In this document: piece after piece, positions 27,092 through 35,944 of the stretch
How positions within the stretch are numbered: position 1 is the first letter of the stretch
Layout: every line of letters begins with the position of its first letter
Assembly: GCA_902774055.1 (NCBI GenBank)
Contig: CACYGX010000010.1
Coordinates: 62,001 to 126,000, forward strand
Length of the DNA stretch: 64,000 nt
Reading direction: 5' to 3'
Source of the DNA: an uncultured Bacteroidales bacterium
Lineage (GTDB): Bacteria; Bacteroidota; Bacteroidia; Bacteroidales; Muribaculaceae
The notes under the pieces: generated by a model
Databases searched by the model: none
Seen by the model: the letters and a program-made list of their open reading frames with translations, nothing else
Told to the model about the DNA's origin: nothing
Made by a program: the position numbers and the translations under genes

Positions 27092-27631
27092 GTGAGGGCG
27101 ATACAGATTAATAGCAGCAATGCAGATGATGCCGAATTGAGACGGCTCTACGAGACTGCATTTCCTGTCCAAGAGCAGATTCCCTATGATGACCTTATCC
27201 ATCTGCTGGAAGTCATGAACATCGACTATACGGCCTATTATGAGGGCCAAATGCTGGTGGGCTTCACCATGGTGTTGCGGCTACCCAAGTACAATTGGGG
27301 CTGGTATTTTGCAGTTTGCAAGGAACTGCGAGGCCGGGGTTATGGGCAACGCATCTTAACTGCCGTCCTTGACAAATACCGCGGCGAGCGTCCGTTTATC
27401 ATGGACATTGAATCACCCTACCAAACCGATGCTCCCAACCCCGAGCAGCGCACGCGCCGCCATGCCTTCTACCTGCGCAACGGCATGAAGGACACCGATG
27501 CCAACCGCACCTATAATGGCATCACATTCACCATCTTATCGAACAGCGATGAGCCGTTTACGACTCAAGACTATGACGACATCGTTGCCGCCTTGCGTGC
27601 CGCCTGGGACAACATGCCTAGTCCACAATAA
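27092..27631 (+). CDS. GNAT family N-acetyltransferase
   Basis: A 179-residue acetyltransferase of the GNAT fold, using acetyl-CoA to acetylate an amine. The acetyl-CoA-binding motif A is in KELRGRGYGQRILTAVLDKY (R-x-x-G-x-G), after the beta-strand WGWYFAVC. Later RHAFYLRNGMKDT is the motif B region where GNATs read a Y-x-x-x-G-F/M pattern. The start is a GTG at 27092, 14 bp after the ABC-F stop, so the two are likely co-transcribed. The substrate is unknown. Confidence 0.85.
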   Translation: MRAIQINSSNADDAELRRLYETAFPVQEQIPYDDLIHLLEVMNIDYTAYYEGQMLVGFTMVLRLPKYNWGWYFAVCKELRGRGYGQRILTAVLDKYRGERPFIMDIESPYQTDAPNPEQRTRRHAFYLRNGMKDTDANRTYNGITFTILSNSDEPFTTQDYDDIVAALRAAWDNMPSPQ

Positions 27632-27650
27632 GACATTTTAACCCTTGCGA

Positions 27651-27682
27651 CTTGTCCGTTAAGTTTCAATAGACTATTTTTG
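27651..27682 (+). promoter_or_regulatory. Promoter placing the transcript start at the ATG of the next gene
   Basis: CTTG (27651-27654, one base off TTTG), 20 bp, then TATTTTTG (27675-27682), a perfect TAnnTTTG box. The ATG at 27688 is only 5 bp after the box, where the RNA start would be, implying a leaderless or nearly leaderless message. Confidence 0.55.
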
Positions 27683-27687
27683 CAGGC

Positions 27688-28647
27688 ATGAAGCGGGCAT
27701 TGTTCATATTCTTGACTCTGGCCGCCCTCATCGTGGAGGCCCAAGAGAATCAGGCGATTAAACTGCAATTTGACCAGTCCAAAATCAGCCCGCAGTTCAC
27801 TATGCCTGAACTGCCCACAGCCATATCGCCTGCGACAAACATCAAGCCCACCTTTAACGCTAATCTGCCTACCGCAGCCGACCTTCATTTGGATTACAAA
27901 AATCGATTTGCCGACTCGTTGGCCATCTACCAGCAGGATTGGCGCGGCAACAGGCTGTCTGACTTGCCCCAATTCCGCTTCGATACCAACCCCTATAGTC
28001 GCGACTGGTCGTCGGGCGGTGTCATTACCCGCGCGGGCGGTGGATACCTGACAGGCGCTGGTTCTCACACAACCTATCCCGGCATGGGTAACACGTCGAG
28101 TGCCAGTGTCGCCTATACCATGCCTGTGGGCGATCGTTTCCAGGTCACAGCAGGCGTCACGGGCAGCAAATACCACTTTGACCGCAGTGCTTGGAACGAC
28201 TATGGCTTCTTCGGCAACGCCTCGTTCATGATTAACAACAATTTGTCGCTCAACGCCTTCGGGCAATACTACCTCAACCAGCAATTCCACTCGGTGGCTG
28301 CAATGCCATTCTTGGGCACAGCCTCCTATGGCGGCACTCTGGGCTGGCGAGCCACTGACTATTTCAGCCTTGACGTGGGAGCCCGCCGCATCTATGACCC
28401 CTACACGGGTAAGTGGCGCACCTTACCCATCGTCCAGCCCACCATCAGTTTGGTGGGTGTCCCCATCTCGTTTGACGCCGGCCCGTTGCTGTATCAATTG
28501 CTTGACGGCTTGTTTAACGGCGGCAAGAACAGCCGCGATTGGGGCGACCCCAAGTACCGCCCGGTTACTGTTCCCGACGCTATTCTCAAGCAGCCAGGCT
28601 TTAACCCCAACAGTCCTGTACCCATACCCGACGCCTTCCGCCACTAA
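27688..28647 (+). CDS. Secreted hypothetical protein, probable envelope protein
   Basis: A 319-residue protein with a clear signal peptide (KRALFIFLTLAALIVEAQ). The mature part is Pro/Asn/Tyr/Gly-rich and strand-rich, with alternating segments such as SASVAYTMPVGDRFQVTAGVTG and SLNAFGQYYLNQQFHS, suggesting a small barrel or beta-sandwich of the outer membrane or periplasm. It ends PVPIPDAFRH, without a terminal phenylalanine. I do not recognise a named family; similar exported proteins of unknown role are common in Bacteroidales. It has its own promoter and is followed by a separately promoted Crp/Fnr gene. Confidence 0.75.
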   Translation: MKRALFIFLTLAALIVEAQENQAIKLQFDQSKISPQFTMPELPTAISPATNIKPTFNANLPTAADLHLDYKNRFADSLAIYQQDWRGNRLSDLPQFRFDTNPYSRDWSSGGVITRAGGGYLTGAGSHTTYPGMGNTSSASVAYTMPVGDRFQVTAGVTGSKYHFDRSAWNDYGFFGNASFMINNNLSLNAFGQYYLNQQFHSVAAMPFLGTASYGGTLGWRATDYFSLDVGARRIYDPYTGKWRTLPIVQPTISLVGVPISFDAGPLLYQLLDGLFNGGKNSRDWGDPKYRPVTVPDAILKQPGFNPNSPVPIPDAFRH

Positions 28648-28720
28648 TCCATTTTTCACTCATAATTATCACATAAAGTCCCATAATATATGTGGTTTTA
28701 TGGATTTTTAGGGGTGTGGT

Positions 28721-28752
28721 TTTGCATAGGTGGCAAAGATGTTGTAATTTTG
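28721..28752 (+). promoter_or_regulatory. Canonical Bacteroidetes promoter of the Crp/Fnr gene
   Basis: TTTG (28721-28724), a 20-bp spacer, and TAATTTTG (28745-28752) match the -33/-7 consensus exactly. The ATG follows 19 bp after the -7 box, giving a leader of roughly a dozen bases. Confidence 0.8.
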
Positions 28753-28771
28753 CACGTTAAACCATAATTGA

Positions 28772-29473
28772 ATGGATATTAAGGGTACAATAGAGGATAT
28801 CATTAGGGAAGACCTGGCGGCAGTATGGTCTATCCTGAACAGCGAGGAGAAACATCTCATCGCCGAAAACTTTGTCATCCATAATTACCGAAAAAACCAA
28901 ATCATCTATGCCGAGAAGGACGAGCCACAATACCTGTGGGTGCTCATCAAGGGCAAGGTAAAACGATTCAAGAACGGCGTGGGCGGCAAGCAACAGATCC
29001 TGCGTCTGTACCGCCCCATTCAGTACTTTGGTTACCGCGCCTGGTTTGCCCAGGAGCCCTATGTTGCCAGCACGATGGCCATCGAGCCGTCGCAGGTGGG
29101 CACCATTCCCATGTCGATTGTGAAAACGCTCATCGACGGCAACATGAAGTTGGCGTGGTTTTTCATTCACGAGTTGTCCAAGCACCTGGGCGGCAGCGAT
29201 TCCAAGGTGGTGACGCTGACCCAAAAGCACATCCGCGGCCGCCTGGCCGAGGCCCTGTGTATGCTGGTTGACAACTACGGCTACGAGGATGACGGCAGGA
29301 CGCTGAAAATCTACATGGCGCGCGAGGACCTGGCCAACCTGTCGAACATGACCACCGCCAATGCCATCCGCACCCTCTCGACCTTTGCCCAGGAACGTAT
29401 CATCACTGTTGACGGGCGTCGCATCCGCATCGTTGACGAGCCCACGTTGCGCAACATCAGCCGCTTTGGATAA
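28772..29473 (+). CDS. Crp/Fnr family transcriptional regulator
   Basis: A 233-residue regulator with an N-terminal cyclic-nucleotide-binding-like beta-roll (about 25-140; LIKGKVKRFKNGVGGKQQILRLYRP and FGYRAWFAQEPYVASTMAIE) and a C-terminal winged helix (about 155-230; KHIRGRLAEALCMLVDNYG, then MAREDLANLSNMTTANAIRTLSTF as recognition helix). No cysteine cluster for an Fnr-type iron-sulfur centre is seen, so an oxygen-sensing role is not supported; the effector is unknown. It is followed after 15 bp by a DUF4924 gene. Confidence 0.92.
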   Translation: MDIKGTIEDIIREDLAAVWSILNSEEKHLIAENFVIHNYRKNQIIYAEKDEPQYLWVLIKGKVKRFKNGVGGKQQILRLYRPIQYFGYRAWFAQEPYVASTMAIEPSQVGTIPMSIVKTLIDGNMKLAWFFIHELSKHLGGSDSKVVTLTQKHIRGRLAEALCMLVDNYGYEDDGRTLKIYMAREDLANLSNMTTANAIRTLSTFAQERIITVDGRRIRIVDEPTLRNISRFG

Positions 29474-29488
29474 CGCCCTCATGACGCT

Positions 29489-30049
29489 ATGATCATCGCT
29501 CAACAAAAACGAAAAGAGAATATCGCCGAATACCTCCTGTACCTGTGGCAGGTGGAGGACTTGCTGCGTGCCTGCAAACTCGATATCGACACGGCGGATC
29601 GGATGATTATCGCCCGCTATGACGTGGACGACAACACCCGCCATGAGATCAGGGAGTGGTATGAGTCACTCATCAAGATGATGGAACTTGAGAACGTGCG
29701 GGAAAAAGGACACATCAGGATATGCCACAATGTGCTCATCCGCCTGAATGACCTGCACCAGCAACTGCTTGCCGACCAAGGCCGTTTTCCCGACTACCAT
29801 GCCGACTACTACCGCACCCTGCCCTACATCGTGCAACTGCGCGCCTCGTTGCCCGAGGCGGAACGCCCCAGTGAACTGGAGACGTGCTTCAATGCCCTCT
29901 ATGGCGTGATGCTGCTGCACCTGCAGGGCAAGGACATCTCTCAAGACACAGCCGCTGCCGTGGCACAAATTTCCCATTTCATCGGCATGCTCGCTGCCTA
30001 TTACAAGCGAGACGAGGAGAAGCCCCTGTTTGGCGATGAAGTGGATTAG
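29489..30049 (+). CDS. DUF4924 family protein
   Basis: A 186-residue, helix-rich cytoplasmic protein beginning MIIAQQKRKENIAEYLLYLWQVEDLLRA, the recognisable opening of the Bacteroidetes family DUF4924. Its role is unknown. It has no signal peptide or metal motif that I can see. In Bacteroidales it is often found before rfbD and prfC, as here (29 bp before rfbD), suggesting an old conserved operon but not a shared pathway. Confidence 0.8.
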   Translation: MIIAQQKRKENIAEYLLYLWQVEDLLRACKLDIDTADRMIIARYDVDDNTRHEIREWYESLIKMMELENVREKGHIRICHNVLIRLNDLHQQLLADQGRFPDYHADYYRTLPYIVQLRASLPEAERPSELETCFNALYGVMLLHLQGKDISQDTAAAVAQISHFIGMLAAYYKRDEEKPLFGDEVD

Positions 30050-30078
30050 GATTCAGGCTTAAGAATTTAGGAACGACA

Positions 30079-30972
30079 ATGAACGCAATCAATATACTTA
30101 TCACAGGTGCCAATGGCCAATTGGGTCACGAGATGCGCAATGTGCTGGCCGACAATCAGCACTTCAATGCCATCTACACCGACGTGGCTGGCGACGACAT
30201 CACCATGCTCGACATCACCGACGAGGCTGCAGTAGAGCAGAAGGTTGCCGACAATGCCATCAGCATAATCGTTAACTGCGTGGCCTATACCGCCGTTGAT
30301 GCCGCTGAGGACAACGAACCGACGGCCGCACGGCTGAACGCCGACGCCGTGGGCATCCTTGCCCGTGTCGCTAAACGTCACGGCGCTCGCGTGGTCCATG
30401 TCTCGACCGATTATGTATTTGACGGCCAGGGATGTGTCCCTTATACCGAGGACATGGCAACCAATCCCCAATCAGCCTATGGCCGCACCAAACTCGACGG
30501 TGAGCGCCAACTGATGGACACGTTGGGCGGCAATGCCGTCATCCTGCGCACCGCTTGGCTCTACTCCCCCTACGGCAAGAACTTTGTCAAGACCATGCTG
30601 GCCCTGGGCAAAGACAAAACCGCATTGAAGGTCGTGTTTGACCAGATAGGCTCGCCCACCTGCGCTCGAGACCTGGCACGCGCCATCGTTACGGTCATCA
30701 CGGCCGATGAGTGGCACCCCGGCATCTACCACTTCAGCAACGAGGGTGTCATCTCGTGGTATGATTTTACCAAGGCTATCCACCGCCTGGCAGGCATCAC
30801 CACATGTGACGTGCAGCCTTGCCACAGCGATGAGTTCCCCGCCAAGGCCCACCGTCCGGCCTACAGCGTGCTTGATAAAACCAAGTTCAAAACCACCTTC
30901 CAGGTAACGGTACCCTACTGGCTCGATAGCCTCGAGGTCACCATCAAACAACTATTATCTACTCACTGTTAA
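30079..30972 (+). CDS. rfbD: dTDP-4-dehydrorhamnose reductase
   Basis: A 297-residue short-chain reductase (RmlD/RfbD) that performs the last step of dTDP-L-rhamnose synthesis with NAD(P)H, supplying rhamnose for surface glycans. [15 protein letters not shown] is the N-terminal GxxGxxG cofactor motif; [10 protein letters not shown] and the catalytic YGRTKLDGE (YxxxK) follow, with [14 protein letters not shown] and GIYHFSNEG later. Length is normal. The other rml genes are not in the window. It begins 29 bp after DUF4924 and ends 16 bp before prfC. Confidence 0.93.
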   Translation: MNAINILITGANGQLGHEMRNVLADNQHFNAIYTDVAGDDITMLDITDEAAVEQKVADNAISIIVNCVAYTAVDAAEDNEPTAARLNADAVGILARVAKRHGARVVHVSTDYVFDGQGCVPYTEDMATNPQSAYGRTKLDGERQLMDTLGGNAVILRTAWLYSPYGKNFVKTMLALGKDKTALKVVFDQIGSPTCARDLARAIVTVITADEWHPGIYHFSNEGVISWYDFTKAIHRLAGITTCDVQPCHSDEFPAKAHRPAYSVLDKTKFKTTFQVTVPYWLDSLEVTIKQLLSTHC

Positions 30973-30988
30973 CTATTCACTAAAAATA

Positions 30989-32566
30989 ATGTCACTGACA
31001 ACCGAAATCACCCGCCGCCGCACATTTGCCATCATCTCTCACCCTGATGCCGGCAAGACGACCCTCACCGAGAAGCTGTTGCTCTTTGGTGGAGCTATTC
31101 ATGTGGCAGGCGCCGTGAAATCAAATAAAATCAAGAAGACCGCCACCAGCGACTGGATGGAGATTGAGAAACAACGTGGTATCTCTGTCGCCACCTCGGT
31201 GATGGGATTCAACTATGGCGATTACAAAATCAACATCCTCGACACCCCTGGCCACCAAGACTTTGCCGAAGACACCTACCGTACCCTAACTGCCGTCGAT
31301 AGCGTTATCATCGTGGTCGATGTCGCCAAGGGCGTGGAGACCCAGACGCGCAAGCTGATGGAGGTGTGCCGCATGCGCAACACCCCGGTAATCATCTTTG
31401 TCAACAAGCTCGACCGCGAGGGTCGCGACCCGTTTGACATCCTCGATGAACTGGAGCAGGAACTGCAGATTGACGTGCGCCCCCTGAGCTGGCCCATCAA
31501 CATCGGCGCTCACTTCAAGGGCGTGTATAACATCTACGAGCACAACATCAGCCTGTTCAAGCCCGATAAACAGCACGTGACCGACCGTGTGGACATCAGC
31601 GACATCAACGACCCCGCCATCGACAAGGCTGTGGGCAAGGCCGATGCCGAAAAGCTGCGCGCCGACATCGAACTCATTGATGGCGTCTATCCCGATTTTA
31701 ACACACTCGATTACCTGGATGCCAAGGTGGCCCCCGTGTTTTTCGGCTCGGCACTGAACACCTTTGGCGTGAAAGAGTTGTTGGACTGCTTTGTGCGCAT
31801 TGCCCCCTCGCCCCGTCCCGTGAGCGCCCTTGAGCGCACCGTGGAGCCCGGTGAGGACAAATTCACGGGTTTTGTGTTCAAGATCCATGCCAATATGGAC
31901 CCCAACCACCGCAGCTGTATCGCCTTTGTAAAGGTGTGCTCGGGCGTATTCCAGCGCAATGGCAACTACAAGCACGTGCGCAGCGGTAAGAGCTACCGTT
32001 TCAGCGCTCCCACCGCCTTCATGGCGCAGAAGAAGGAAATCATCGACGAGGTTTATCCCGGAGACATCGTGGGTCTGCCCGACAACGGCATTTTCAAGAT
32101 TGGCGACACGCTGACCGAGGGCGAAGACCTCCACTTCCGCGGTTTGCCCAGTTTCTCGCCCGAGATGTTCAAGTACATCGAGAACACCGACCCGATGAAG
32201 ACCAAGCAACTCAATAAGGGCATCGAGCAGTTGATGGACGAAGGCGTTGCCCAAATGTTTGTCAACCAGTTCAATAACCGCAAGATTATCGGCACCGTGG
32301 GCCAGTTGCAGTTTGAGGTCATCCAGTACCGCCTGCTGCACGAGTATGGCGCCCAGTGCCGCTGGGAACCCATCCACCTGTACAAGGCATGCTGGATCGA
32401 GAGCGATGACGACGACGCCCTGGAGGCGTTCAAGAAACGTAAACACCAGTTCATGGCACTTGACCGCGAGGGCCGTGACGTGTTCCTTGCCGACTCGAAC
32501 TACGTCCTGCAGATGGCTCAGCAGGATTTCCCGAAAATCACCTTCCACTTTACCAGCGAATTCTAA
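30989..32566 (+). CDS. prfC: Peptide chain release factor 3
   Basis: A 525-residue translational GTPase that recycles release factors RF1/RF2 from the ribosome. G1 is [16 protein letters not shown]3 is [14 protein letters not shown] and G4 is [20 protein letters not shown] is the switch I region. The C-terminal half has [10 protein letters not shown] and [12 protein letters not shown], typical of RF3. Full length, no missing motif. Distinct from TypA at 44669 by the RF3 signatures. Confidence 0.97.
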   Translation: MSLTTEITRRRTFAIISHPDAGKTTLTEKLLLFGGAIHVAGAVKSNKIKKTATSDWMEIEKQRGISVATSVMGFNYGDYKINILDTPGHQDFAEDTYRTLTAVDSVIIVVDVAKGVETQTRKLMEVCRMRNTPVIIFVNKLDREGRDPFDILDELEQELQIDVRPLSWPINIGAHFKGVYNIYEHNISLFKPDKQHVTDRVDISDINDPAIDKAVGKADAEKLRADIELIDGVYPDFNTLDYLDAKVAPVFFGSALNTFGVKELLDCFVRIAPSPRPVSALERTVEPGEDKFTGFVFKIHANMDPNHRSCIAFVKVCSGVFQRNGNYKHVRSGKSYRFSAPTAFMAQKKEIIDEVYPGDIVGLPDNGIFKIGDTLTEGEDLHFRGLPSFSPEMFKYIENTDPMKTKQLNKGIEQLMDEGVAQMFVNQFNNRKIIGTVGQLQFEVIQYRLLHEYGAQCRWEPIHLYKACWIESDDDDALEAFKKRKHQFMALDREGRDVFLADSNYVLQMAQQDFPKITFHFTSEF

Positions 32567-32599
32567 TATCATCATTTTTTCCCAATAGTAACGATAGCG

Positions 32600-34063
32600 A
32601 TGGAAAGACTGAAAAGATTATATGAACAATTTATCGGCACACCGCCCACCGAGGTGGTGCTGATGGATAAGGCGGGATCCAACCGCCAGTATTACCGGCT
32701 GCACGGTGAGCGCTCCATTGTGGGCGTTGTCGGCGAGTCGCGCGAGGAGAATGACGCATTCATCTACATGGCGCGCCACTTTCGCGAACAAGGGCTGTCG
32801 GTGCCTGAGATCTACGGCGTGAGCGACGACCACATGGCTTATATCCAGGAGGATTTGGGCAAGAAGCCCGAGAACATCCTGTGGAACAAAATTCGCCGTA
32901 GCGCCATGACCCATGCCTTCACCAGCGAGGAGAAGGAATTGCTGCGCCGCACGATGCGTGACCTGGTGGATATCCAGTTCCGCGGTGCCCAAGGCTTTGA
33001 CTACGACCACTGCTATCCCGCCAAGAGCTTTGACGAGCGCTCCATCAAGTGGGACCTGAACTACTTCAAGTACTGCTTCCTCAAGGCCACTGGCGTGGTC
33101 TTTAACGAGGCTAAGCTCGAGAATGACTTTGAGCGCATGACCCAGGACTTGCTGGCTGTACCCTGCGACACGTTCATGTACCGCGACTTCCAGTCCCGCA
33201 ACGTGATGCTCGTGGGCGACGCCGACCATCCTGCCGACTGCAAACTGGCGTTTATCGACTTTCAGGGCGGCCGTCGGGGACCATACTACTACGACGTGGC
33301 ATCCTTCGTGTGGCAGGCCCGCGCCAAGTATCCCGATGACTTGAAGAAAGACCTTGTCAAGGCCTATCTTGAAAAACTGAAGGAATACCAACCAGACCTC
33401 GACGAGAAGGTCTTCTATGACAATCTGCGCTTGTTTGTGCTTTTCCGCACGCTGCAGGTGCTGGGTGCCTATGGTTTCCGTGGCTACTTCGAGAAGAAGC
33501 CCGACTTTATGAAGAACAGCATTGTTCCTGCCATCGCCAACCTGCGCAAACTCGTCATCAAGGAGCCTTTCACACGCTATCCCTATCTGAGCCTTGTCAT
33601 CGACGAGTTGGTGAACCTCAAGGACTTTGTGAGCGAGGATAAGGGACTCACCGTCAGGGTGATGAGTTTCGCTTACAAGAAAGGCATCCCCCACGACCCG
33701 TCGGGTAACGGCGGCGGCTTTGTGTTTGACTGCCGCGCCTTGAACAACCCGGGTAAGTATGACAAATACAAGGCGTTTACCGGCCTTGATGCCAATGTCA
33801 TCGAGTTCCTGCAGAAGGAGAGCACCATCGACAAGTGGCTGGAGCATGTCTATGCGCTGGTTGACGAGTCGGTCGAGCGCTACGTGAAGCGCAGTTTTAC
33901 CGACCTGATGGTGTGCTTCGGCTGTACGGGCGGTCAACACCGCTCGGTGTATGCAGCAGAGCACCTGGCTCAGCATATCCATGAGAAATTCAACGTGCGC
34001 GTCGAGCTCTCTCACCGCGAGCAGCCCGACCACGAACGCACCCTTAACCCAATTGACCGATGA
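32600..34063 (+). CDS. Aminoglycoside-phosphotransferase-like sugar kinase fused to a RapZ C-terminal domain
   Basis: A 487-residue two-domain protein. Residues 1-340 are an APH/choline-kinase-like fold: TEVVLMDKAGSNRQYYRL, YIQEDLGKKPENILW, the catalytic loop YRDFQSRN (D196, N201) and the metal-binding Asp of FIDFQGGRRG (D220). Residues ~350-487 are a RapZ/YvcJ-like C-terminal domain: VRVMSFAYKKGIP, FVFDCRALNNPGKY and CFGCTGGQHRSVYAAEHLA (T443, H447, R448). The RapZ P-loop half is missing. The next gene, overlapping by 4 bp, is a sugar-nucleotidyltransferase; the pair resembles AmgK-MurU, which recycle N-acetylmuramate to UDP-MurNAc. RapZ C-terminal domains bind glucosamine-6-phosphate and RNA in E. 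coli. Kinase substrate here is inference. Confidence 0.85.
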   Translation: MERLKRLYEQFIGTPPTEVVLMDKAGSNRQYYRLHGERSIVGVVGESREENDAFIYMARHFREQGLSVPEIYGVSDDHMAYIQEDLGKKPENILWNKIRRSAMTHAFTSEEKELLRRTMRDLVDIQFRGAQGFDYDHCYPAKSFDERSIKWDLNYFKYCFLKATGVVFNEAKLENDFERMTQDLLAVPCDTFMYRDFQSRNVMLVGDADHPADCKLAFIDFQGGRRGPYYYDVASFVWQARAKYPDDLKKDLVKAYLEKLKEYQPDLDEKVFYDNLRLFVLFRTLQVLGAYGFRGYFEKKPDFMKNSIVPAIANLRKLVIKEPFTRYPYLSLVIDELVNLKDFVSEDKGLTVRVMSFAYKKGIPHDPSGNGGGFVFDCRALNNPGKYDKYKAFTGLDANVIEFLQKESTIDKWLEHVYALVDESVERYVKRSFTDLMVCFGCTGGQHRSVYAAEHLAQHIHEKFNVRVELSHREQPDHERTLNPIDR

Positions 34064-34809
34064 AAGCGCTTATTTTTGCGGCAGGCCTGGGCACACGCCT
34101 TCGCCCGCTAACCGACGACCGTCCTAAGGCGATGGTCGAGATTGCCGGCAAACCGATGCTGCAATACGTCATCGAGCGTGTGGCGGCAGCAGGATTTGAC
34201 GATATCACCATCAACATCCACCACTATGGGCAGATGATTATCGACTTCCTCGAGAAACATGACAACTTCGGGGTCAACCTGCACATCAGTGACGAACGTG
34301 GACTGCTGCTCGATACGGGCGGCGGCATCCTGAAGGCCCGCCAGTGGCTGGACGGCGACGAGCCATTCCTTGTACACAACACCGACATCATCAGCACGCT
34401 GGACCTGAAGGCGTTCTACGACTATCATGTCGAGCACAACGCACTGGCAACCATCTTGGTCAAGGAGCGACAGACACAACGCTATTTCCTGTTTGACGAA
34501 AACGACCGCCTGTGCGGTTGGACCAACAAGGCGACCGGAGAGTTCAAGCCCGATGCCGACAAGTTGCGGGGTCGTGACCTGCGCGAATTGGCTTTCGGTG
34601 GGCTGCACGTCATCTCGCCGAGCATCTTCCCCCATCTGGAGCGCTACCGCCGTCAGGAAGGAGAAAAATTCTCCATCACGCCATTCTATGTCAATGAGTG
34701 CAAGCACCACCTCATCCACGGCTATCATCCTGATACTGAATACCAGTGGCTGGACATCGGCAAGCCCGAAACGCTCGCCGAAGCCCAAAAATTGCTCGAG
34801 AAGAATTAA
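34060..34809 (+). CDS. Sugar-1-phosphate nucleotidyltransferase, MurU-like
   Basis: A 249-residue nucleotidyltransferase starting KALIFAAGLGTRLRPLTDDR, then PKAMVEIAGKPMLQYVIE, the nucleotide-binding and catalytic opening of the RmlA/MurU/GlmU-like fold. FLVHNTDIIS holds the metal-binding D; ITPFYVNE and WLDIGKPETLAEAQ close it. It activates a sugar-1-phosphate to an NDP-sugar in the cytoplasm. Its ATG overlaps the stop of the kinase-RapZ gene (ATGA), a sign of translational coupling, and that partner makes N-acetylmuramate-1-phosphate uridylyltransferase the most likely role. A general mannose or glucose guanylyl/uridylyltransferase is the alternative. Confidence 0.85.
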   Translation: MKALIFAAGLGTRLRPLTDDRPKAMVEIAGKPMLQYVIERVAAAGFDDITINIHHYGQMIIDFLEKHDNFGVNLHISDERGLLLDTGGGILKARQWLDGDEPFLVHNTDIISTLDLKAFYDYHVEHNALATILVKERQTQRYFLFDENDRLCGWTNKATGEFKPDADKLRGRDLRELAFGGLHVISPSIFPHLERYRRQEGEKFSITPFYVNECKHHLIHGYHPDTEYQWLDIGKPETLAEAQKLLEKN

Positions 34810-34838
34810 ACCATTGACTACTTTCACCCATCTAAACC

Positions 34839-34880
34839 AAGGACTAAAAAACTAAGGACTAAGGACTAAAAACTAAGGAC
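34839..34880. repeat. Short tandem repeats of AAGGACT
   Basis: Between the nucleotidyltransferase and FMN-binding genes, AAGGACT/AAGGAC occurs four times, separated by A-rich spacers, in about 42 bp. No pairing that would make a terminator is seen. It may be slipped-strand expansion and could vary among strains. Confidence 0.6.
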
Positions 34881-34884
34881 AATA

Positions 34885-35337
34885 ATGAAAAAAACTATCA
34901 TCATTGCAGCAATCATGCTGCTCGTGGCAAGCGGCGCCTCGCTCGACGCCCGCACCAAAAAGAAAACTTCGACCAAGAAAGCCGCCACGGCGACTCAGGT
35001 CATCTATACTGGCGACATTGCCAACAAAGTCATCGGTTACAACGGCACCACCCCGCTCAATATCACCATCAAGAATGGCGTGATTGAGAACATCGAGGTA
35101 TTGCCCAACCAGGAATCACCCAGCTACCTCAAGCGCGCAAAGGACAAAGTGCTGCCGCAATTTATCGGCAAAACCGTTGCCGAAGCCAAGAAACTCAATG
35201 CCGACGTTGCCACCGGCGCCACCTATACCAGCGAAGCCCTCATCAAGAACATTAAGATGGGACTTGAACAGGCAAAATCCACGCCCGCATCAAAGAAGGC
35301 TGCTACAAAGAAGAAATCAACCAAAAAACGCCGCTAA
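34885..35337 (+). CDS. Exported FMN-binding domain protein
   Basis: A 150-residue protein with a signal peptide (KKTIIIAAIMLLVASGASLDA), a Lys/Thr-rich spacer and an FMN-binding domain (about 40-130) ending in DVATGATYTSEALIKNI. T113 in TGAT is where related proteins carry FMN as a phosphoester, attached by the flavin transferase ApbE. A basic tail (KKAATKKKSTKKRR) follows. Such domains pass electrons in envelope redox chains; no partner reductase or ApbE gene is nearby. It follows the kinase/nucleotidyltransferase pair after 75 bp that include tandem AAGGACT repeats. Confidence 0.82.
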   Translation: MKKTIIIAAIMLLVASGASLDARTKKKTSTKKAATATQVIYTGDIANKVIGYNGTTPLNITIKNGVIENIEVLPNQESPSYLKRAKDKVLPQFIGKTVAEAKKLNADVATGATYTSEALIKNIKMGLEQAKSTPASKKAATKKKSTKKRR

Positions 35338-35354
35338 ATCCACCATCTGCCGCG

Positions 35355-35879
35355 ATGACGACCTATCTGGAGCTTAAAGTACCCATCACATTTGAGGATT
35401 CCTGGTTCAGGGAGCTTCGTGATGTGCTGGATGGCGTGAACGTGCGCTGGCAACGAGGATTTTACCATATCACCATGGCGTTTCTCGACTTTGCCCCCGA
35501 TGGCGTGAATCTGGTGCCCGGACTGAACAATCTGCTGGAAGATGAGATGGCCCCGACCATTACGTTTGACAAACTTGATGCATTTGCCTCGGGCTATCAC
35601 AGGCAGGTCATCCATCTCACGACCACCGATGCTCCCGACGACTTCCTGGCTCTGGTTGAGGATATCAGGCGCTACTTTAAGGCCAAGGGCTGTGAAATAC
35701 AGTCCGATTTCAAGCTGCACGTCACGCTAGGCCGCGTGCAGGATGCAAAGATGAATGTGCGCAAACTCCAGGACATCATCAACCAGGTAGAGCTGCCCAC
35801 GTTCACAATGGAATTGACGGATGTCGAGTACCGCGTCTTCCGCGGAAAGACGCTCGGGCTGTGGAAATTGATGGACTGA
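35355..35879 (+). CDS. 2H phosphoesterase superfamily protein (2'-5' RNA ligase-like)
   Basis: A 174-residue protein with the two H-x-T/S signatures of the 2H superfamily: YHITMAF (H38, T40) and LHVTLGR (H122, T124), spaced as in 2'-5' RNA ligase/ThpR-like cyclic phosphodiesterases. The family cleaves or ligates 2'-5' or 2',3'-cyclic phosphate RNA bonds; the true substrate here is unknown. No signal peptide, so cytoplasmic. It starts 17 bp after the FMN-binding gene. Confidence 0.82.
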   Translation: MTTYLELKVPITFEDSWFRELRDVLDGVNVRWQRGFYHITMAFLDFAPDGVNLVPGLNNLLEDEMAPTITFDKLDAFASGYHRQVIHLTTTDAPDDFLALVEDIRRYFKAKGCEIQSDFKLHVTLGRVQDAKMNVRKLQDIINQVELPTFTMELTDVEYRVFRGKTLGLWKLMD

Positions 35880-35944
35880 CGATGCAAGATTTGCCAGAAC
35901 GTTGTTTAAGTGATAGCAACAGTTCAATTATCAATATGATAAAA

